This document shows positions 16,838 through 25,669 of a stretch of 64,000 nucleotides of DNA, in pieces (the stretch's first letter is position 1; each line of letters starts with the position of its first letter). This DNA is from CTSOIL-112 sp049291875 (lineage in GTDB: Bacteria; Pseudomonadota; Gammaproteobacteria; Burkholderiales; Burkholderiaceae): the NCBI GenBank assembly GCA_049291875.1, contig JBATQE010000004.1, positions 1-64,000 on the forward strand, in the 5' to 3' direction. Made by a program: the position numbers and the translations under genes. Under the pieces are notes generated by a model. That model saw nothing but the letters and a program-made list of their open reading frames with translations, searched no databases and was not told the DNA's origin.

Positions 16838-18052
16838 ATGATTTTAGTCATCAATTGCGGCAGTTCATCGGTCAAATTTGCGGTCATGGAGCCGCTCGAA
16901 CAGGTCATGCTGGTCAGTGGTTTGGCCGAAAAATTGGGTAGTGACAACGCCGAAATCGCCATCAAAATCGGCGATGAAAAAGAAGTGTACCAACTCGGCA
17001 ATGCCGCGCACACCGAAGCATTGGCCAAATTGGTTGAGGTCTTGAGAGCCCACGGCTTACTCGAAAAATTGACCGCAATCGGTCATCGCACCGTACACGG
17101 CGGCGACTATTTCAGCGACTCCGTGCTGATTACGCAAGAAACGGTCGACAAAGTCACCGAATGCAACGCCTTGGCGCCATTGCACAACCCGGCCAACCTG
17201 CTCGGTATCGCAGTCTGCGCCGAGCAATTGCCCAACTTGCCACAAGTCGCCGTATTCGACACCGCATTCCACCAAACCATGCCGGACTACGCCTACCTGT
17301 ATGCCACGCCGCGCTCATGGGAACGCGACCACCACGTGCGTCGCTACGGTTTCCACGGCACCAGCCACCGTTACATCACGCAAAAAACCGCTGAATTGCT
17401 CGGCAAACCACAGTCCGATCTGAACATCATCAGCGCGCATTTGGGCAATGGTTCGAGCGTTGCTGCCGTGGTGGGGGGTAAAAGCGTGGACACCTCAATG
17501 GGGTTCACACCATTGCCGGGCTTGATCATGGGTACGCGCACCGGCGACATTGATCCGGCCATCATCACCTATATGATGGAACGTCTGAACGTTTCTGCCG
17601 AAGCGGTATTGGACTTGATGAACAAAAAATCCGGCTTGCTCGGTATTTCCGAGTTGACCAACGACTGCCGCGAGTTGACCGAAGCGGCGAACAAAGGCAA
17701 CGCTTCGGCGCAATTGGCCTTGGATATGTTCTGCTACCGTCTGGCCAAATACATCGCCGAATACATGGTTCCGCTGCAACGTATTGACGCGCTGGTGTTC
17801 ACCGGCGGCATTGGCGAAAACTCGGCCATCATCCGTGAAAAAGTATTGGGGCATCTGCGTTTCCTCGGCTTCATCGTCGACGCCGCCGTCAATGACAAAA
17901 CCTACGGTGGCAAAACCGCCGTCATCACCACCGCCGGCAGCACGCGCGCGATGGTCGTGAACACCAACGAAGAACTGATGATCGCGCTCGACACCTACCG
18001 TTTGACCCGCAGCTCAGGCAAAGCCGAACACGTGAGCTTTGAAAACTATTGA
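16838..18052 (+). CDS. ackA: Acetate kinase
   Basis: AckA interconverts acetate plus ATP with acetyl phosphate plus ADP. The 404-residue protein has the family signatures: MILVINCGSSSVKFAV at the N-terminus, PLHNPANL near residue 117, VFDTAFHQTMP near 144, and RYGFHGTSHRYI near 169-180 with the conserved histidine, followed by the nucleotide-site HLGNGSSV. FTGGIGENSA is near 323-332. AAGGAGA lies five bases before the ATG. It forms an operon with pta 75 bp downstream, giving the reversible acetate/acetyl-CoA route. Confidence 0.97.
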   Translation: MILVINCGSSSVKFAVMEPLEQVMLVSGLAEKLGSDNAEIAIKIGDEKEVYQLGNAAHTEALAKLVEVLRAHGLLEKLTAIGHRTVHGGDYFSDSVLITQETVDKVTECNALAPLHNPANLLGIAVCAEQLPNLPQVAVFDTAFHQTMPDYAYLYATPRSWERDHHVRRYGFHGTSHRYITQKTAELLGKPQSDLNIISAHLGNGSSVAAVVGGKSVDTSMGFTPLPGLIMGTRTGDIDPAIITYMMERLNVSAEAVLDLMNKKSGLLGISELTNDCRELTEAANKGNASAQLALDMFCYRLAKYIAEYMVPLQRIDALVFTGGIGENSAIIREKVLGHLRFLGFIVDAAVNDKTYGGKTAVITTAGSTRAMVVNTNEELMIALDTYRLTRSSGKAEHVSFENY

Positions 18053-18127
18053 TTGAATGAAACGGGTGCGTGAACCTTGATACAATCAAGCGTTCACACA
18101 CCCTTATTTTTAACAAAGGACACTAAA

Positions 18128-19630
18128 ATGTATGCATTGTATGTCGCGCCAATGGGCGCAGGTTCGGACATGAAACCCGTGGTGAACGGCTTGGTCACCG
18201 AATTACACAATACAGGCTTAAAAGTCGCCTCATTCAAACCGATTGGCCAAGGCGTTGCGGTTGAAAAAGCCGCGCAATTACTCGCCAGCGGCAACAGCGA
18301 CCAATTGATGGAAGACATCATCGGCGCCTACTACGCTGCAGCAGGCGACGCACAAGTCGTCGTAATTGAGGGCGTGGTCGCGGATTTTGAACAAACCGGC
18401 GCACTCGCGCCCTACGCCGCGCAATTGAACGGCCAACTGATTCGCAATCTGCAAGCCGACGTCGTATTCGTCGCAGCCAAACCAGAGCACGTACAAGCCA
18501 TCTGCACCGATTTGGCGGTACAAAACCTGCACGTCGCCAAAGGCAAAGTCATCGGCTCGATGGACCAAACAGCGAACGTCGCCAGCGCATTGAACATCGC
18601 CGACATCAAAGCCCGCGCGACGGCCGAGACCGAACAATTCTTCTCACCACCGGAGTTCCGTCACCTGCTGATCGAAAAAGCACGTCAAGCGAATAAACGC
18701 ATCGTGCTGCCCGAAGGCGAAGAACCGCGCACCGTCAAAGCCGCCATCATCTGTACCGAGAAAAAAATCGCGCGTTGCGTGTTGATGGCCAAGCGCGAAG
18801 ACGTCGAGCGCGTGGCCGCCGAGCAAGGCTTGACCGTACCGGCAGAACTCGAAATCATGGATCCGGCGCAATCGCGCGCGAACTACGTCGCACCGTTGGT
18901 CGAAATGCGCAAAAACAAAGGCATGACACCGGAAAAAGCACTGGAGGAATTGCAAGACACCGTGATGCAAGGCACCGTCATGATGGCATTGGACGAAGTG
19001 GACGGGCTGGTCTCCGGCGCAGTACACACCACCGCCAACACCGTGCGCCCAGCGCTGCAAATCATCAAAACCGCCCCCGGCTCCAACATCGTCTCCAGCG
19101 TATTTTTCATGCTCATGCCCGATCAAGTGCTGGTCTACGGTGACTGCGCGATCAACCCGAATCCCAATGCCGAGCAGCTCGCCGACATCGCGATTCAATC
19201 CGCCGACTCCGCCAAAGCATTTGGCATCGAACCGCGCGTGGCGATGATCTCCTACTCCACCGGCACATCGGGCGCAGGCCCTGAAGTGGAAAAAGTAGCC
19301 GAAGCGACCCAAATCGCGCAAACGCAGCGCCCTGATTTGGCGATTGACGGCCCGTTGCAATACGACGCGGCATCCGTGGAATCCGTGGGCAAATCCAAAG
19401 CACCGAACTCCAAAGTCGCCGGTCGCGCCACCGTGTTCGTATTCCCTGATCTGAACACCGGCAACTGCACTTACAAAGCCGTACAACGCTCGGCCAACGT
19501 GATTGCCGTAGGCCCGATGTTGCAAGGCCTGCGCAAACCGGTGAACGACTTGTCACGCGGCGCATTGGTAGACGACATCGTATTCACCATCGCACTGACT
19601 GCGATTCAAGCGGTGCAAAAATCAGCGTAA
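18128..19630 (+). CDS. pta: Phosphate acetyltransferase (short form)
   Basis: Pta converts acetyl-CoA and phosphate to acetyl phosphate. The 500-residue protein has the catalytic PTA_PTB domain at about residues 175-500 (KRIVLPEGEEPRTVKAA, GAVHTTANTVRPALQI, SYSTGTSGAGPEVEKV). The N-terminus (about 1-165) is the P-loop-like fold seen in long Pta enzymes, but the expected Walker A lysine is absent (PMGAGSDMKPV). The DRTGG regulatory domain normally between the two is missing, so the protein is some 200 residues shorter than the E. coli enzyme. AAGGA lies upstream of ATG 18128. It is in an operon with ackA. Confidence 0.93.
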   Translation: MYALYVAPMGAGSDMKPVVNGLVTELHNTGLKVASFKPIGQGVAVEKAAQLLASGNSDQLMEDIIGAYYAAAGDAQVVVIEGVVADFEQTGALAPYAAQLNGQLIRNLQADVVFVAAKPEHVQAICTDLAVQNLHVAKGKVIGSMDQTANVASALNIADIKARATAETEQFFSPPEFRHLLIEKARQANKRIVLPEGEEPRTVKAAIICTEKKIARCVLMAKREDVERVAAEQGLTVPAELEIMDPAQSRANYVAPLVEMRKNKGMTPEKALEELQDTVMQGTVMMALDEVDGLVSGAVHTTANTVRPALQIIKTAPGSNIVSSVFFMLMPDQVLVYGDCAINPNPNAEQLADIAIQSADSAKAFGIEPRVAMISYSTGTSGAGPEVEKVAEATQIAQTQRPDLAIDGPLQYDAASVESVGKSKAPNSKVAGRATVFVFPDLNTGNCTYKAVQRSANVIAVGPMLQGLRKPVNDLSRGALVDDIVFTIALTAIQAVQKSA

Positions 19631-19655
19631 TCGATTGGATTCATTGTGTCATGAA

Positions 19656-19680
19656 AAGGGGGCGCAATGTGCGCCCCTGC
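19656..19680. terminator. Stem-loop after pta, strongest on the minus strand
   Basis: GGGGCGCA (19659-19666) pairs with TGCGCCCC (19670-19677) across a 3-base loop. On the minus strand it is followed by CTTTTC, just after the LysR-remnant stop at 19681; on the plus strand there is no T run. It was probably the terminator of the LysR gene and may also slow pta transcripts. Confidence 0.5.
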
Positions 19681-19893
19681 TTACTCCTGCAGCGAAGGCG
19701 TCAAGTGTTGTTGCAAAAATCCAATCCACTCCCTCAAAGCCGGCGTGACAAATCGATTAGGCGCATACGCCAGCCACAGCGAACCTTGGTATTTGGACAA
19801 CAATTGCCAATCAGGCAATACTTCGACCAATTGCCCCGAGCGCAATACCTCCTGCGCCACAAAGTTACAGCGCCGACCGAGTGGCAGCCTATT
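19681..19893 (-). pseudogene. LysR-family regulator remnant (C-terminal end only)
   Basis: About 70 codons match the end of a LysR effector domain: FVAQEVLRSGQLVEVLPDW followed by a LWLAYAPNR strand and a final helix FVTPALREWIGFLQQHL. The helix-turn-helix and most of the effector domain are absent. Upstream of about 19893 the same frame runs antisense through the EamA remnant and has no similarity to regulators. Together with the neighbouring EamA fragment it indicates a deletion that removed the 5' parts of a divergent LysR/transporter pair. Not expected to be functional. Confidence 0.75.
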
Positions 19894-20401
19894 CATACTG
19901 AGCGCACTTTGCGTATTGGGCGTTTTCCTGATCGTAGGTAAAGTACAAGTATTTAGGCAATTTGGCGACAGCCTGATGATTTTGGCAGCCGTTGCGCGCG
20001 CATTAATGATCACACTCACTCAGAAAAAACCCCGCGCCATTTCAGTGGACATGTTGCAATTGACCGCTATACACTCCGGCGTAGTCGGATTGGGTTGCTG
20101 GATATTAGCCCTATCGTCCAGTAAGGGCGCATGGCCGAATTGGCCTCACGCCGCAGATTTTTGGGGTAATACATTTTATCTGGTGGTTTTTTGTACCATT
20201 TTTGCTTTTTTTGTACAGAATTACGCCGTCAAACAGGTCGGTGCAAGCCGTACCGCTTTGCTCATGGGCAGCGAACCAATGTTCGGTGTCCTATTTGCAG
20301 CCGTTTATCTCGGGGAAAATTTGAGCATGAATGCCTATTTCGGCGGCCTGCTCATCGTGTCTGTGTCCATTTGGGTCAGTCTGCAACGAGCTAGGCCATA
20401 A
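19890..20401 (+). pseudogene. EamA/DMT-type transporter remnant (C-terminal part)
   Basis: About 170 codons encode the end of the first and all of the second EamA domain of a drug/metabolite transporter: LCVLGVFLIVGK, then GDSLMILAAVARALMITLTQ, the helix NTFYLVVFCTIFAFFVQNYA, and GASRTALLMGSEPMFGVLFA with a final helix. The first four or so membrane helices of the normal ten are missing; the frame upstream of about 19890 is antisense to the LysR remnant. A short in-frame product could still be made, but it lacks half of the pore. The stop is 8 bp from the converging QueF-like gene. Confidence 0.72.
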
Positions 20402-20409
20402 CAAGGCAT

Positions 20410-20784
20410 TTAATCGACGCGCACCCGAATGTTTTGCCCCATACTTAAGCCGTTGTAGCGAATACGACCGACGCATTCGACCGGCACTTCGAGTACCCGC
20501 GCGCATTCGGCGGCAATGGTTTGCACAAAAAATTCCATATCGCGCACCACCGTGTGGCCGATGTAGGCTTTGATGTAAGCATCCAACGCGAACAGTTCGA
20601 GAATGCGTTCGGTCGGCGTGTAGGCAATGCTCAGGGTACTGCCATGCGCGGGGTTTTGGCTGCGCAGACACAGAATCGGCAGGTCAATCACATGCTCGAT
20701 CTGGGTCTGCAATTCAGGCGCAGCGTTGTTAATGGTTTTCAGCGGCGCAGCGACGTGCGCAGAATCGTGTGTTTGCCAAGTCAT
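20410..20784 (-). CDS. QueF-like (preQ0 reductase family) T-fold protein
   Basis: The 124-residue protein resembles the small unimodular 7-cyano-7-deazaguanine reductase QueF, which makes preQ1 for queuosine. The core LCLRSQNPAHGSTLSIAYTP (about residues 37-56) aligns with the QueF segment holding the nucleophilic Cys; ILELFALDAYIKAY and RDMEFFVQTIA follow in order. The Cys is kept, but the catalytic Asp that follows it in QueF is Ala here. The protein is shorter than typical QueF (about 150-165). It lies 18 bp after a VUT-family transporter, the family of queuosine-precursor importers, supporting a role in this pathway. A non-reductase T-fold function is possible. Confidence 0.62.
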   Translation of the reverse strand: MTWQTHDSAHVAAPLKTINNAAPELQTQIEHVIDLPILCLRSQNPAHGSTLSIAYTPTERILELFALDAYIKAYIGHTVVRDMEFFVQTIAAECARVLEVPVECVGRIRYNGLSMGQNIRVRVD

Positions 20785-20802
20785 AACTTTAAACCGATCT
20801 CT

Positions 20803-21477
20803 TTATACGGCCCATTTAGCCGCGCCGCTGCGCTTTTTTAGGCCGAAATGCACCGCCAATGCGACCAAAGTCGCCACAATCGCTTTAAAAATCAAATCGG
20901 CATAGACGATTTGCACCATTTCACCGGTACTCATGATGCCGTAAAACGCCAGCAAGGTGAACAAAATGGTGTCCAGCGGAATGCTGATCGCATTGCTCGA
21001 GAGCGCGCGCGTGAGCCAAGAGCGCTGCATCATATTGTGGTAAATCACAGTATCGGTCAACTCGCTGATCAAAATCGCGCTGAACGAGGCGAATAGAAAA
21101 CGCAGACGATGCGGCTCGTCTGCCATCAAAAACCAACCCGCCGTGGCGTTCACCAGCAAAGCCAGAGCAATGGCTGTATAAACCGCCTTCAGGCCGAACA
21201 GATGCAGCCGATCACGCAAAGTAAACACCGCACCGAAAAACAGCGTGCCAATGCTGAGCAAACCGTAGCCGCCGGGCAGCGTAATGAAATGATTCAAAGT
21301 AAGGTTGGCGAGCAAAATCGCCAAGACATATAAAGCAGTCCAAATGACAACCATGATAGAGACTCCAAAATCCGCAAAATAGGCGGAGGGAAAATTAAGA
21401 AAGCCCGACGGAAACAGTCCGAAGGCGGCGCGAATTGTAACATAAACTGGGGGCAAGTCCATCAGTTCGGCGAACAT
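20803..21477 (-). CDS. VUT family queuosine-precursor transporter (YhhQ-like)
   Basis: A 224-residue inner-membrane protein with about six hydrophobic helices, of the VUT/YhhQ family whose E. coli member imports preQ0 and preQ1. Characteristic segments are LPGGYGLLSIGTLFFGAVFT near residues 68-87, the helix ending SELTDTVIY near 142, and SNAISIPLDTILFTLLAF near 160-177. It is upstream of, and probably co-transcribed with, the QueF-like gene. ATG at 21477 is kept although an internal start cannot be excluded, since the first 30 residues are less conserved. Together the pair points to salvage of queuosine precursors. Confidence 0.82.
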   Translation of the reverse strand: MFAELMDLPPVYVTIRAAFGLFPSGFLNFPSAYFADFGVSIMVVIWTALYVLAILLANLTLNHFITLPGGYGLLSIGTLFFGAVFTLRDRLHLFGLKAVYTAIALALLVNATAGWFLMADEPHRLRFLFASFSAILISELTDTVIYHNMMQRSWLTRALSSNAISIPLDTILFTLLAFYGIMSTGEMVQIVYADLIFKAIVATLVALAVHFGLKKRSGAAKWAV

Positions 21478-21540
21478 TCACCCGCACAGACGCAGAGCGG
21501 CGTTATAATGAAAGCATCATTAAACCGCTTGGAGGACCTC

Positions 21541-22536
21541 ATGAAACACTGCAAACAACTGTTCGTACACTACACCACCCTGTGGGCGCGATTGTTACAA
21601 CAAGCGGTCGGCTCATCCGATCCGGCGACCTATCTGCTCGAACACGACGCGCGCACGCCGCTGTTTTATTTGGAAGGCATGAGCCGCGTGCTGATGAGCG
21701 CACAAGATGATAAAAAAATGGCGCGTTTGAACGCGCAGTTCAAAGCGCTCGAAGACGGTTTGGGCGTGATGGATTACTACACGGGTTTACTCAAAGATTT
21801 CAAACAAATCAAGCAGTTACCTGAATTCCAGCAAAATTTGGAAACCCATCGCACGATCGCCGCCGCGCAAATGAATACTCTGCTGGAGCAATACGGTTGG
21901 CTCGACAACTTCGACACCACCGCAACCGACGGCGCCGAGGCACAATCCGATCGCCTGAAAAAAATTCAAAAGATGTACCAAAAAATCGACTGGCTCAGTG
22001 ATAAAAAAATGCGCAAGGCATTGAAAAAGCACTACAAAGGCGCGCTGGACGAGTTGAAGCAACAACTCAAACGACCGCTCAAAGAAGTTGAGCGTGACAT
22101 GCACGAACTGCGCCGCGACGTGCGCTGGTTGAGCATCTATCCGCAGGCGTTCAAAGGTTTTATCAACCTCGCGCCGAGCGAGCCGATGCCGGAAGCATTT
22201 GCCAAATACGCGACCGAGGCCATCGTCCAATCACCGTTCAATCAATTGCCGCAGGTTGAGGGTATGACGCACATCCTGTACCTGAACACCCACGCCTACT
22301 ACGCCATGAGCTGGCTGATCGCTGAACTCGGCACGCTCAAGGATCAAGGACTGCGCCTGCTCGCATTGACCGACTGGCTGATCGAGCATAAAAAACTCTC
22401 GCCGTCGCAGGCCAACCAAGCCGCCGTGATGATCATTGGCAACGATCAGTTGGGTGTGGACAAACTGCTGGCAAAAGCCCAAGAAGCAGCCAACCAAATT
22501 CGACAAGATAAAGTATTTTCACAGCTTTTAGCGTAA
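21541..22536 (+). CDS. Uncharacterised helical protein
   Basis: I do not recognise this 331-residue protein. It looks entirely alpha-helical and soluble. The middle (about residues 130-200) is strongly charged (KMRKALKKHYKGALDELKQQ) and likely forms coiled coils. There is no signal peptide or membrane segment. The start at ATG 21541 is supported by GGAGG seven bases upstream; an earlier in-frame ATG at 21508 is not. It is followed 21 bp later by the NAD(P)HX repair gene and may share its transcript. Base composition is like its neighbours, so it looks like a resident gene. Confidence 0.7.
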   Translation: MKHCKQLFVHYTTLWARLLQQAVGSSDPATYLLEHDARTPLFYLEGMSRVLMSAQDDKKMARLNAQFKALEDGLGVMDYYTGLLKDFKQIKQLPEFQQNLETHRTIAAAQMNTLLEQYGWLDNFDTTATDGAEAQSDRLKKIQKMYQKIDWLSDKKMRKALKKHYKGALDELKQQLKRPLKEVERDMHELRRDVRWLSIYPQAFKGFINLAPSEPMPEAFAKYATEAIVQSPFNQLPQVEGMTHILYLNTHAYYAMSWLIAELGTLKDQGLRLLALTDWLIEHKKLSPSQANQAAVMIIGNDQLGVDKLLAKAQEAANQIRQDKVFSQLLA

Positions 22537-22557
22537 ATTATTTGGAAATAACCCATT

Positions 22558-24156
22558 GTGAATCCAGCCAACGCGTCCATACTGACCGCCGCGCAAATGC
22601 GCGCGGTGGACAGCGCCACCATTCACGACGAACCGATTGCCTCGATAGATTTGATGGAGCGCGCGGCATTGGCCTGCGTGGACTGGCTGCTGGCACACAT
22701 GCCGAGCAACACGCGCTACCACGTATTTTGTGGACTGGGTAATAACGGTGGCGACGGGCTGGCGATCACGCGATTGTTACGCACGCGCGGTCAAACCGCA
22801 TACGCCTATCTGATTGACCACAGCGCTCACAGCGCTACGGATGCGTTGATGAGCGCCATGAGTTCCGACGCGGCGATCAATTGGCAGCGTTTACAGACCT
22901 TGAAAACCCAGCAGAACACCTCCCGTATCATTGAGCGCATTCGACACATAGCCGATCTGCCTGAACCCTGCGCATTCACTGAGCGCGATTGCCTGATCGA
23001 CGCATTGCTGGGAACGGGTACGACGCGCGCGGCGGAGGGATTGTTGGCGCAGGTGATTGATCGTCTGAATGCATATAGCCTGAATAAATACGCAGCGGCT
23101 CAACTCGTCGCCATTGATCTACCTTCGGGTTTACTGAGCGACGCGCATACGCCTGCGGATTGGTCAGTGATACACGCCACACACACTTTGACTTTTGAGT
23201 GCGCCAAGCCCGCCTTGCTCTGGCCGGAGAATGCCGAGCGCGTCGGCGACTGGCAGATTTTACCCATCGGCCTGAGCCAGCAAGCTATTGCCGCACAGCA
23301 CAGCACGATGCAATCGGTGACGCGCGAATGGGCGCACGCACAGCGCACAGCACGCGGCAAGTTTGCGCATAAAGGCACATTCGGCCACGCATTGCTCATC
23401 GCGGGGGCGCATGGAACCATCGGTGCGGCGATTTTGGCGGCGCGCGCGTGTTTGCGCAGCGGTGTGGGATTGTTGACCGTTCACAGTCCGAATTGCGGCT
23501 ATACGTCACTGCAAACCGCCGCACCCGAAGCCATGGTGCACACCGATGTGAATGAGCGCGTTTGGAGCGAGGCTGTTCATGTCGCGTCCTACGACGCCAT
23601 TGGAATCGGCTGCGGCATCGGCCAATCCTCTGAAACCCGCCATGCCTTGCGTGCGTTATTGCACAGACTCGCTCAACAATCCAAACCAGCCCAACCTCTT
23701 GTTCTGGATGCCGACGCCTTGAATATCATGGCGAGCGAGCCGGATTTATTGGCATTATTACCACCGAACAGCATCCTCACGCCGCACCCGAAGGAGTTTG
23801 AGCGCTTGGTCGCGCATTTGCATTGGGATACCTCAAGCAACGCGCTGCGCCAACAGGCGCAACTGATGTTTGCGCAACGCTACGGTGTGATTATCGTACT
23901 TAAAGGGGCGCATACCTGCACCGCCCTGCCCGACGGGCGCAGTTTTTACAACACCACGGGCAACCCGGGTATGGCCAAGGGTGGCAGCGGCGATGCACTC
24001 ACCGGCGTGATTTTGGCACATTTGGCGCAGGGCTACGCGCCGGATGTCGCCGCCATTTTAAGTGTCTATTTACATGGCGCAGCGGGTGATCGGGCGGCGG
24101 AGCAATTCGGCCCAACAGCGATGTTGCCCAGTGATTTGATTGCGTGCTTGCGCTAA
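22558..24156 (+). CDS. nnr: Bifunctional NAD(P)H-hydrate epimerase / ADP-dependent NAD(P)HX dehydratase
   Basis: This metabolite-repair enzyme restores hydrated NAD(P)H: the N-terminal YjeF_N domain (about residues 1-225, with CGLGNNGGDGLAI near 59-71) epimerises R- and S-NAD(P)HX. The C-terminal ribokinase-like domain (about 240-532) dehydrates the S form using ADP. The ATP/ADP-site motif NTTGNPGMAKGGSGDALTG is near residue 465. At 532 residues it is the normal fused length. The start codon is GTG at 22558. It converges with the amino-acid ABC transporter genes. Confidence 0.93.
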   Translation: MNPANASILTAAQMRAVDSATIHDEPIASIDLMERAALACVDWLLAHMPSNTRYHVFCGLGNNGGDGLAITRLLRTRGQTAYAYLIDHSAHSATDALMSAMSSDAAINWQRLQTLKTQQNTSRIIERIRHIADLPEPCAFTERDCLIDALLGTGTTRAAEGLLAQVIDRLNAYSLNKYAAAQLVAIDLPSGLLSDAHTPADWSVIHATHTLTFECAKPALLWPENAERVGDWQILPIGLSQQAIAAQHSTMQSVTREWAHAQRTARGKFAHKGTFGHALLIAGAHGTIGAAILAARACLRSGVGLLTVHSPNCGYTSLQTAAPEAMVHTDVNERVWSEAVHVASYDAIGIGCGIGQSSETRHALRALLHRLAQQSKPAQPLVLDADALNIMASEPDLLALLPPNSILTPHPKEFERLVAHLHWDTSSNALRQQAQLMFAQRYGVIIVLKGAHTCTALPDGRSFYNTTGNPGMAKGGSGDALTGVILAHLAQGYAPDVAAILSVYLHGAAGDRAAEQFGPTAMLPSDLIACLR

Positions 24157-24206
24157 AGCATCCGCCCAGCGCATACGCCGCACGTCACCATCACGCCAAT
24201 CCGATT

Positions 24207-24965
24207 TTATCCGCCAAAGCGCTGATGGCCGAAATTTTTCAAAAACGCTTGGGTTCGCGCCTGCTTCGGTGCGTCGAACACTTGCGCACACGCACCCTGC
24301 TCAACGATTTTGCCCGCCTCGATGAAAACCACTTCATCGGCAATGCTGCGCGCGAAATCCAAATTGTGCGTGACGATGATTTGCGTATTGTGCTCGTTGG
24401 CCAAGGATTGAATCACCTTGAGTACCTCCTGCTCCAGCTCGGGGTCCAGCGCCGAAGTCGGCTCATCAAACAGCAGCACCTGCGGCTGCATCGCCAAGGC
24501 GCGGGCAATCGCAACCCGCTGCTTTTGCCCACCGGAGAGTTGATGTGGGTAGTCGTGGGCGCGCTCTTGCAAACCGACCTTTTTCAATAAGGCGTGCGCT
24601 TGCCGCACCGCATCGGCCGGATTGCGCTTTTGCACCGTCACCGGACCTTCGGTGATGTTTTGCTCAACGGTCATGTGCGGAAACAGGTTGAAACTTTGAA
24701 ACACCATGCCCGATTTGCGGCGCAGTTGCAAAATCTGCGGCGTGTCCGGCTGACGTTCGGGCGCAAAATCATAGTACCAATCATCGAACACGATACGCCC
24801 CGACGTAGGCATTTCGAGCAGATTCAAACAGCGCAGCAGCGTGGTTTTACCGGAACCGGACGGGCCGATAATCGCGGTGGTTTTGCCTTTGGCAAAGCTC
24901 AGATTGATGTCGTCCAAAACCCGTTTGTCGCCAAACTGCTTGACCAAATTGTGTACAGTAATCAT
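24207..24965 (-). CDS. Polar amino-acid ABC transporter, ATP-binding protein
   Basis: ATPase of a polar amino-acid (PAAT) importer, 252 residues. Walker A GPSGSGKTTLLRCLNL is at about 32-47, the signature LSGGQKQRVAIARAL is near 137-151, and Walker B VLLFDEPTSALDPEL follows. ATG 24965 (MITVHNLVKQFG) has GGATGAG upstream; ATG 24974, which overlaps the permease stop as ATGA, is the alternative. It is the last gene of a binding protein-permease-ATPase operon. Sequence resembles the glutamine/cystine subgroup; the substrate cannot be fixed from the ATPase. Confidence 0.93.
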   Translation of the reverse strand: MITVHNLVKQFGDKRVLDDINLSFAKGKTTAIIGPSGSGKTTLLRCLNLLEMPTSGRIVFDDWYYDFAPERQPDTPQILQLRRKSGMVFQSFNLFPHMTVEQNITEGPVTVQKRNPADAVRQAHALLKKVGLQERAHDYPHQLSGGQKQRVAIARALAMQPQVLLFDEPTSALDPELEQEVLKVIQSLANEHNTQIIVTHNLDFARSIADEVVFIEAGKIVEQGACAQVFDAPKQARTQAFLKNFGHQRFGG

Positions 24966-24970
24966 AAAAC

Positions 24971-25648
24971 TCATCCGTGTGCGCTGCTCTGAAAGCGATT
25001 GAAATAAATCTCGGTTTTGCGCTGATAGTGCGACAACACCGTGCAAATCATCAAATAAATCAGCGCCGCTTCAGCATACAACCACAGCGGCTCAAAGGTC
25101 GCGCCGGCGACGATTTGCGCCTGACGAAACAGCTCCACCACCGTCACACTGGCGGCCAGCGAGGTATCTTTCACCAGCGAAATAAAGGCATTGAACAGCG
25201 GCGGCGTAGACACCCGCGCAGCCTGCGGCAAGATGATTCGGCGCAGAATCTGCGCGTAGGTCATGCCAATGGTTTGACCCGCCTCCCACTGCTCTTTCGG
25301 AATCGACTCGATCGCCGCGCGAATGGTTTCCGAGCCATACGCGCCCACACTCAGCGCAAAGGCGATGGTCGCGGCGACATACGCATTGAGCGTAATACCC
25401 AATGACGGCAAACCGTAAAAAATGATGAACAATTGCACCAGCAGCGGCGTACCACGGATGATCCACACATAAAACCGCGCCAATTGTTTGAGCCATGTAT
25501 GGCGCGACAAACGCGCCAGCGCGGTAAAAAAGGCGATCACCAAGCCAAAAGCAAAAGACACCAAAGCCAAGGGAATCGTGACTTTAATCGCCGCCCAAGC
25601 AAATGGCAAAAATGCATCCAATAAAATATGCAGTAATCTCTCGTCCAT
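24971..25648 (-). CDS. Polar amino-acid ABC transporter, permease
   Basis: A 225-residue inner-membrane permease of the HisM/GlnP type with about five helices. The family motif is FYVWIIRGTPLLVQLFIIFYG near residues 59-79. The coupling-helix EAA loop is SIPKEQWEAGQTIGMTYAQ, followed by ILPQAAR, near 124-150. No second permease gene is present, so it probably forms a homodimer. It overlaps the ATPase gene downstream. Upstream, a terminator-like hairpin and a short palindromic repeat separate it from the binding-protein gene, which would lower permease expression relative to the binding protein. Confidence 0.93.
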   Translation of the reverse strand: MDERLLHILLDAFLPFAWAAIKVTIPLALVSFAFGLVIAFFTALARLSRHTWLKQLARFYVWIIRGTPLLVQLFIIFYGLPSLGITLNAYVAATIAFALSVGAYGSETIRAAIESIPKEQWEAGQTIGMTYAQILRRIILPQAARVSTPPLFNAFISLVKDTSLAASVTVVELFRQAQIVAGATFEPLWLYAEAALIYLMICTVLSHYQRKTEIYFNRFQSSAHG

Positions 25649-25669
25649 ACCACCACTTTCTGAGACAGT

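Noticed and set aside
18644..19525. 293-codon open frame antisense to pta
   Set aside because: Rich in Gly, His, Arg and Phe, a mirror of the coding bias of pta; no known fold.
21340..21540. PreQ1 riboswitch upstream of the queuosine transporter/QueF-like pair
   Set aside because: No recognisable preQ1 aptamer core (C-rich loop with A-rich tail pseudoknot) could be read on the minus strand.
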